Below, one piece after another: positions 33,226 to 40,000 of a stretch of 40,000 bases of DNA (positions are counted from its first letter, which is position 1; every line of letters begins with the position of its first letter). The notes under the pieces were generated by a model that worked only from the letters and a program-made list of their open reading frames with translations, made no database searches and was not told the origin of the DNA. Origin of the DNA: Candidatus Delongbacteria bacterium (lineage in GTDB: Bacteria > CAIWAD01); assembly GCA_020634015.1 (NCBI GenBank), contig JACKCN010000001.1, forward strand, positions 1 to 40,000. Reading direction: 5' to 3'. A program made the translations under genes and the position numbers.

Positions 33226-33945
33226 CTAGACGTGAGGGTGCACCACTTCTTCCAGTTTCAGTCCGGTCAGGTTCTCGATGCCGCGTATCAGGTAGATCAG
33301 GGCAAGGACCATGACCAGCAGCGAGGGCAGGACGTTCACGGGAAAACTGAGCGCGGTCATCCGGCCCAGTTCGTTGTTGAAGGCCTCGCTGCCCGAAGGA
33401 CTCACCACGATGAAGCGTGCCAGCAGGTAATTGGTGGTCGCGGACACCAGAAAACTGGCGGCCAGGATCCAGTTGCTCACATTCAGGCGCTTGCGATAGG
33501 CTGTTTCGTGGCCGCGTTCGGCCAGGGCGGTATGAACGCGCCGCGTGTCAATCAACTTCTCGACAAGGGTGGCGACCACGGGCCAGCGAGTCCAGCGCGA
33601 GATCGCGATGCCCACCCCGATCGCCAGAGGGATCGCGGCTTCCTTGATCGCGATCCAGGAAGGATCCAGCTTCAGCAAGCCGATTCCGCCCGTGAGCAGA
33701 ACCGAGATCACGCCCAGCACGGAGATCGGACTCAGGCGCTTCTCGCGCCAAAGACCCCAGAGCCCCCATCCGAGAGGCAGGGACAAGGCGAACACAAGTG
33801 CGGCCGTATTGCCCAGACGGTGACTCAGTTTCATCAGGATCAACGCGGGCAGGACGATGTTGATCAACAGGTTCAGCAGCGGATGCTCGCGGGTTGCGGG
33901 CTTCGCCGGTCGTGTGCTTTCCTGCTCGTCATCAGGCCTGTTCAT
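33226..33945 (-). CDS. VC0807-like integral membrane protein
   Basis: A 239-residue protein with about six hydrophobic segments, resembling the VC0807 family found in many proteobacteria. The characteristic segment ALVFALSLPLGWGLWGLWREKRLSPISVLGVISVLLTGGIGLL is followed by WIAIKEAAIPLAIGVGI. The family has no settled function. The ATG at 33945 has GGAGA upstream; the frame extends 30 codons further but looks non-coding. It is divergent from the two-component regulator gene and about 100 bp before rodA. Confidence 0.8.
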   Translation of the reverse strand: MNRPDDEQESTRPAKPATREHPLLNLLINIVLPALILMKLSHRLGNTAALVFALSLPLGWGLWGLWREKRLSPISVLGVISVLLTGGIGLLKLDPSWIAIKEAAIPLAIGVGIAISRWTRWPVVATLVEKLIDTRRVHTALAERGHETAYRKRLNVSNWILAASFLVSATTNYLLARFIVVSPSGSEAFNNELGRMTALSFPVNVLPSLLVMVLALIYLIRGIENLTGLKLEEVVHPHV

Positions 33946-34155
33946 GCAATCTCCGGCAATGCGGCTGGAATGACTCGTTCGGAGTCGCCGGCGCGAATAT
34001 ACCTTTAGCCTTGCGGCTTTCCTTCCGGGCTTCACACTCCCGGCTCCGTCATTCGCACAGAGTCCGTGTCAGAATGGACACTTCCGTGAGGACTTTCTGC
34101 CCCGGAATCCTGACCTCTGTTGTCGCGTAGCAGCCCCACCAATATTGGAGTGACA
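33946..34155. promoter_or_regulatory. Divergent spacer between VC0807-like gene and response regulator
   Basis: About 210 bp that should hold both promoters. On the minus strand a TATATT hexamer about 55 bp before the VC0807-like start could be a -10 box, but no matching -35 is evident. GGAG precedes the regulator ATG on the plus strand. No clear direct repeats for regulator binding are seen. Confidence 0.35.
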
Positions 34156-34896
34156 ATGCCTGCAGTCGATGAAAACACCAACGCCCCCCTGCTGCTGGTG
34201 ATCGAGGATGACCAGGACCTTGCCGGCCTGCTGTCCCTGCATCTGGGAGATCAGGGTTACCGGGTCGTGATCGCGGGTGACGGTCCGGCGGGCCTTGAGC
34301 TCTTGCGCGGCAATGCGGCCGCGCTTGTGGTGCTGGACATCATGCTGCCGGGGATGGATGGCTTCGAGGTCTGCCGCCAGATCCGGGCGCACGATGGCTC
34401 GATCCCGGTCATGATGCTGACGGCCCGTTCCGAAGAGCTGGACAAGGTGCTGGGCCTGGAACTGGGTGCCGACGATTACATGACCAAACCCTTCTCGATC
34501 CGGGAACTGGTGGCCCGCGTGCGTGCCCTGCTGCGCCGCGCGGAACAGAATGGGTCGTCCGCGGTGCTGGCGGAAGGGGTGCTGGACCATGGCGACCTCC
34601 AGGTTGACCTGCGACGCCGCAGGGTCAGCCTCGCTGGTCAATCCATCGACCTGACGACCCGTGAATTCGAGCTGCTGCTGCTTTTCGCCCGCAATCCGGG
34701 CATCGCCTTTTCGCGCCAGGAGCTGCTGGATCGTGTCTGGGGCTACCAGTACGGCGGTTACAGTCATACGGTGAATTCCCACATCAACCGTCTGCGCAGC
34801 AAACTGGAAGCCGACCCGGCCAATCCCCGCTGGATCGAGACGGTCTGGGGCCTGGGCTATCGCTTTCGTGACACACACGATGGAGACCCCGCATGA
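34156..34896 (+). CDS. OmpR/PhoB-family response regulator
   Basis: DNA-binding response regulator of 246 residues. The receiver domain (about 12-125) has the acidic pocket VIEDDQD, the phosphorylation site D61 in VVLDIMLPGMDGF, the conserved Thr in MMLTARS and the Lys in MTKPFSIRELV. The winged-helix effector domain (about 140-240) has LTTREFELLLLFARNPG, RQELLDRVWGYQY and HTVNSHINRLRSKLE. The ATG at 34156 has GGAG 6 nt upstream; the frame to 34120 is less likely. It overlaps the sensor kinase start by 4 bp. The presence of a kinase pair without a phosphate or porin gene leaves the regulon unknown. Confidence 0.95.
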   Translation: MPAVDENTNAPLLLVIEDDQDLAGLLSLHLGDQGYRVVIAGDGPAGLELLRGNAAALVVLDIMLPGMDGFEVCRQIRAHDGSIPVMMLTARSEELDKVLGLELGADDYMTKPFSIRELVARVRALLRRAEQNGSSAVLAEGVLDHGDLQVDLRRRRVSLAGQSIDLTTREFELLLLFARNPGIAFSRQELLDRVWGYQYGGYSHTVNSHINRLRSKLEADPANPRWIETVWGLGYRFRDTHDGDPA

Positions 34897-36371
34897 ACTT
34901 TCTGCGTACCCGTTTCACGGCCCAGTTGGCCCTGCTCTTTCTTGTGCTGATTCTGGGACTGGGCTTTTCGTTGAGCGTGCTCACCATCAAGGCGATGCGG
35001 ATGTTCAATGATGAGACCGAACAGAAGCTCAACCGGACCCTGGCGCATGAGATGGCAATGGAGTTCGCCCCTTTCCTGGGAGACCGAATCGATGTGGAAC
35101 GCATCGAAGAACGCATCGCCTACCTCACGGGCATCAATCGGCGCATCGAGATCTACCTGCTGAGCAGCACGGGCATGATCAAGGCGTCCTTCGTCAGCGA
35201 CAACCAGCGCCTGGAACGCAGCACCGTGGATTTGGCACCGCTGAAGGCCTTCGAACGGGGCGACGCGGTGCCGATCCTGGGCGAAGACCCGCTTTCGGCC
35301 CAGCGTCTGAAGCCCTTCTCCGCTACCGAAATCGAGATCATGGGCGAGAAGCACTGCTGGCTGTATGTGATCCTGGGTGGCCAGGAAGTGGAGAATGTGG
35401 CGGGCATGCTCAGCACCAGCTACATCGCGAAGACGACCCTGCGCGGACTGCTGCTGATTCTGCTGGTGACGGGCGTGGTGGGCCTGCTGCTGTTCACGCT
35501 GCTGACCCGCAGACTGCGCGTGCTGTCCGAAGTGATGGGCGATTTCCATCAGGGACGCCTCGACCGGCGGGTTCCCGCACCGGCGCTCGACGAGGTAGGG
35601 CAACTCGGTTCGCGATTCAATGACATGGCGGATACCATCGTGTCCAACATGGACGAATTGCGCAAGACGGATCGCCTGCGTCGCGAACTGATCGCCAATG
35701 TGAGTCACGACCTGCGCAGCCCGCTGGCATCAATCCAGGGCTACCTGGAAACACTGGTGATGAAGAATGATACCCTGGGGCCCGAAGACCGTGGCCGTTA
35801 CCTTGACATCAGCCTTCAGAACACACGCAGTCTCGGATCTCTGGTGAACCAGTTGTTCGAGCTCTCCAAACTGGACGCTCGTCAGGTGGAACCCGAGATG
35901 GAACGGTTCTCGATTGCCGAACTGCTCCAGGACCTTGTGATGCAGTATGACGCACGCGCCAAAGAAGCAGGTCTCATCCTGGAACTGGACCGCCCCACGG
36001 CACTCTCCCCCGTGCTGGGCGACATCGCGCTCGTGGAACGCGTACTGACAAACCTGCTGGACAATGCCCTGCGTTATACTCCCGCGGGCGGACGAGTCTC
36101 CATCATTCCCGCCGACACCTTGCAGGGAGTCCGGATCGAAGTGCGTGATACAGGCGCCGGGATTTCCGCCGAAGATCTGCCAAGAATCTTCGAGCGCTTC
36201 TTCCGGGTGGAAAAGAGCCGAGGCCGGGGCCGAGGCGGTGCCGGCCTCGGCCTGGCGATCTGCAAGAAAATCGTCGAACTGCACGGTGGTCTGCTTGAAG
36301 TCCGTTCGACACTCGAGCAGGGCACGACATTCGCATTCATTCTGCCACATGCGCGCCAGCTCGGGCAATGA
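34893..36371 (+). CDS. Sensor histidine kinase of the OmpR-type pair
   Basis: Membrane histidine kinase of 492 residues that should phosphorylate the adjacent regulator. A membrane segment at about 10-32, an extracytoplasmic sensor region (about 40-180) and a second segment at about 183-205 are followed by a HAMP domain (about 205-258). The HisKA dimerisation domain has phospho-acceptor H272 in NVSHDLRSPLAS. The ATPase part has the N box LTNLLDNALRYTP, the G1 box DTGAGIS and the G2 box GGAGLGLAI. A run of Arg-Gly between F box and G2 (SRGRGRGGAG) is typical. The signal is unknown; the sensor region has no recognised fold. Confidence 0.95.
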   Translation: MNFLRTRFTAQLALLFLVLILGLGFSLSVLTIKAMRMFNDETEQKLNRTLAHEMAMEFAPFLGDRIDVERIEERIAYLTGINRRIEIYLLSSTGMIKASFVSDNQRLERSTVDLAPLKAFERGDAVPILGEDPLSAQRLKPFSATEIEIMGEKHCWLYVILGGQEVENVAGMLSTSYIAKTTLRGLLLILLVTGVVGLLLFTLLTRRLRVLSEVMGDFHQGRLDRRVPAPALDEVGQLGSRFNDMADTIVSNMDELRKTDRLRRELIANVSHDLRSPLASIQGYLETLVMKNDTLGPEDRGRYLDISLQNTRSLGSLVNQLFELSKLDARQVEPEMERFSIAELLQDLVMQYDARAKEAGLILELDRPTALSPVLGDIALVERVLTNLLDNALRYTPAGGRVSIIPADTLQGVRIEVRDTGAGISAEDLPRIFERFFRVEKSRGRGRGGAGLGLAICKKIVELHGGLLEVRSTLEQGTTFAFILPHARQLGQ

Positions 36372-36377
36372 ACGAGC

Positions 36378-37223
36378 CTACTCAAGCTCCATCTGGTCCA
36401 TCAGCATTTCCTGGAAACCGACGGTCCGGAATCCGGCCGGTACCTTGAACAGGCTTGCATCCAGTTGGCCGCGCTCGAGGACATTCGTCCGGGTGGACCG
36501 CACTGCCTGCCCGTACTGGTACTCAACCGTCTTGACCGGGAAACCGGTGTAGGTGTCGATTGCTGACGGATCATCCAGATCATGCACCTGCTCCAACTCT
36601 CCCCCGAGTTCGGTCATGTACTCTGCAAGCGACTTGAAAGCCGCCACATCCTTGGCACTCAATCCGACAGCTTCAGCGGATACAGTCCAGGTTTCTTCTT
36701 CCAGGACTCCCTCTCGGGTCCCGCGATAATGGTGGCAGGACCAGTCATCCAATGTGACACCCCGCGCCACCAGAGACCAGTTCAATGGATCGCTTGCACC
36801 AGAATCAAGATCCGTAGCCTGGGGTGCATACTGATCCATCAATGCCTGCTCCTCGGGACTCAGGGAGGAACGGATTTCAGCCATCATGGCTTCCATGTCC
36901 ACACCTGCAGCCCCGGCCATGGCATCCTCGCCCAAGGCGGCCTGCATTCCGTGGGCCATGTCCTTCAGCTCAGCCAGACTCACCTGAGTCACCACTGAAT
37001 TGCCGGGATCAACCATCCTGAACACATGGTCATTGGCGGAAAACAGGAAAACCAATGGTTCTTCGGAATCCTCGACACGCATCTCTCCATCCTGAATCCA
37101 GATCAATACACGCGAGGTGCTCTGATCGGCCAGGTCCGTGGTGACTTCTTCCAGCTGGACACCCGCAAAACCGCAAAGGACCATACCCTGCAGCAAGATC
37201 AGGGCAATCAAGATTCGCTTCAT
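36378..37223 (-). CDS. Secreted DUF4412-like protein
   Basis: A 281-residue protein with a signal peptide (MKRILIALILLQGMVLCGFAG, cleavage near 22) and no further membrane segment, so probably periplasmic. The layout fits DUF4412-type proteins: RVLIWIQDGEMRVE near the start, a FRMVDPGNSVVTQV strand, a Met/Ala-rich helical middle (about 85-130), and a later beta-rich part with TWTVSAEAVGLSA and the FPVKTVEYQYG strand. The function is unknown. The ATG at 37223 has CAGGAGAAG upstream. It converges with the sensor kinase, with only 6 bp between the two stop codons, and has its own leader before the 5S terminator. Confidence 0.75.
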   Translation of the reverse strand: MKRILIALILLQGMVLCGFAGVQLEEVTTDLADQSTSRVLIWIQDGEMRVEDSEEPLVFLFSANDHVFRMVDPGNSVVTQVSLAELKDMAHGMQAALGEDAMAGAAGVDMEAMMAEIRSSLSPEEQALMDQYAPQATDLDSGASDPLNWSLVARGVTLDDWSCHHYRGTREGVLEEETWTVSAEAVGLSAKDVAAFKSLAEYMTELGGELEQVHDLDDPSAIDTYTGFPVKTVEYQYGQAVRSTRTNVLERGQLDASLFKVPAGFRTVGFQEMLMDQMELE

Positions 37224-37366
37224 GGTCTTCTCCTGAAATAGTTGTCCCAATCTACCAATGCATCACACATCCCCAAGCACCCGCTCACCCATTGCGGTCT
37301 CCCCCGAAACACGCGCTGGTATCCACTCGCACGTCCACCAGGCCAACGCGAACAACCAGCACCGCC

Positions 37367-37398
37367 AAAAACAGGAAACGCCCCACGAAGGGGCGTTT
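37367..37398 (-). terminator. rRNA operon terminator
   Basis: On the minus strand, downstream of 5S, AAACGCCCC (37398-37390) pairs with GGGGCGTTT (37384-37376) around a 5-nt loop, with a run of five T at 37371-37367 a few bases later. This ends the rRNA transcript. Confidence 0.85.
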
Positions 37399-37408
37399 CG
37401 AATGAAAA

Positions 37409-37522
37409 CCAGGCGGCGACCTACTCTCCCACACAATCGCTCATGCAGTACCATCGGCGCTGGCGGGCTTAACTTCTCTGTTCGGGATGGGAAGAGGTGT
37501 GACCCCGCCGCTATGGCCACCT
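37409..37522 (-). rRNA. rrf: 5S ribosomal RNA
   Basis: About 114 nt read on the minus strand. It begins near GGTGGCCATAGCGGCGGGG and contains the conserved CACCTCTTCCCATCCCGAAC loop and GAAGTTAAGCCCGC. Its end GGAGAGTAGGTCGCCGCCTG pairs back to the start. Exact ends may be off by a few bases. It follows 23S in the usual order. Confidence 0.93.
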
Positions 37523-37647
37523 GAATATTTTTGAATCCAGGCATGCAGATGTCAACTCGTTGTTTGGTCAATCCAGACGTTCTGTTCACCGTCCTGGTGG
37601 TCCACCAAGACATCTGGGAACCCCCACCGAACATGTCGGAAGGGAAA
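37523..37647 (-). other. 23S-5S spacer
   Basis: About 125 bp between the 23S 3' end and the 5S 5' end. I see no tRNA in it. It probably contains processing-stem halves, which cannot be confirmed because the 23S 5' flank is outside the window. Confidence 0.5.

Positions 37648-40000
<2,353 letters not shown>

Overview
The window is about 40 kb of high-GC chromosome from a motile, probably Gram-negative bacterium. It carries a flagellin, a lipoprotein with a lipobox, full bacterial housekeeping genes and an rRNA operon end. The mix (YbbR-type protein, RodA, PPi-type phosphofructokinase, TrkAH, a VWA-like membrane protein) suggests an uncultured lineage, perhaps near the Fibrobacterota/Chlorobiota/Bacteroidota group. 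That placement is inference. Several genes start with GTG or TTG, and many overlap by 4 bp (ATGA/GTGA). UGA is an ordinary stop codon here.

Layout. 166-7866 (minus): a tight operon read as tex, LolB-like lipoprotein, GT2 polyprenyl-phosphate glycosyltransferase, two GT4-type glycosyltransferases and an M23 endopeptidase, which points to envelope polysaccharide and cell-wall work. 7971-8348 (plus): a thioredoxin-fold gene whose first active-site cysteine codon is an in-frame TGA, giving a U-S-T-C motif, with a hairpin right behind it; this is very probably a selenoprotein. 8705-9562 (plus): flagellin. 11378-16552 (minus): yebC-ruvC-ruvA-ruvB-queA-ispD-ispF. 16744-17349 (plus): marC. 18957-29593 (minus): serS, an unknown small gene, trkA, trkH, ybbR-like, tsaD, a VWA-like membrane protein, a VOC protein, a DUF4286-like protein and an SbcD-like phosphoesterase. 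29680-33945 (minus): VC0807-like membrane protein, rodA, a MORN/DcrB-like protein and a PPi-type pfk. 34156-36371 (plus): an OmpR-type two-component pair. 36378-37223 (minus): a DUF4412-like secreted protein. 37409-40000 (minus): 5S and most of 23S rRNA.

Two gene-free islands (9563-11377 and 17350-18956) each sit between convergent genes. They are mosaics of palindromic repeats: a roughly 60-bp double-hairpin unit in six copies, a roughly 380-bp unit duplicated almost exactly with a diverged third copy, and smaller REP-like palindromes. In the long repeat, the sequence of one large hairpin changes between copies while its pairing is kept.

The most notable item is the UGA-containing thioredoxin-like gene at 7971-8348. 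A conventional ORF caller would drop it or start it after the TGA.
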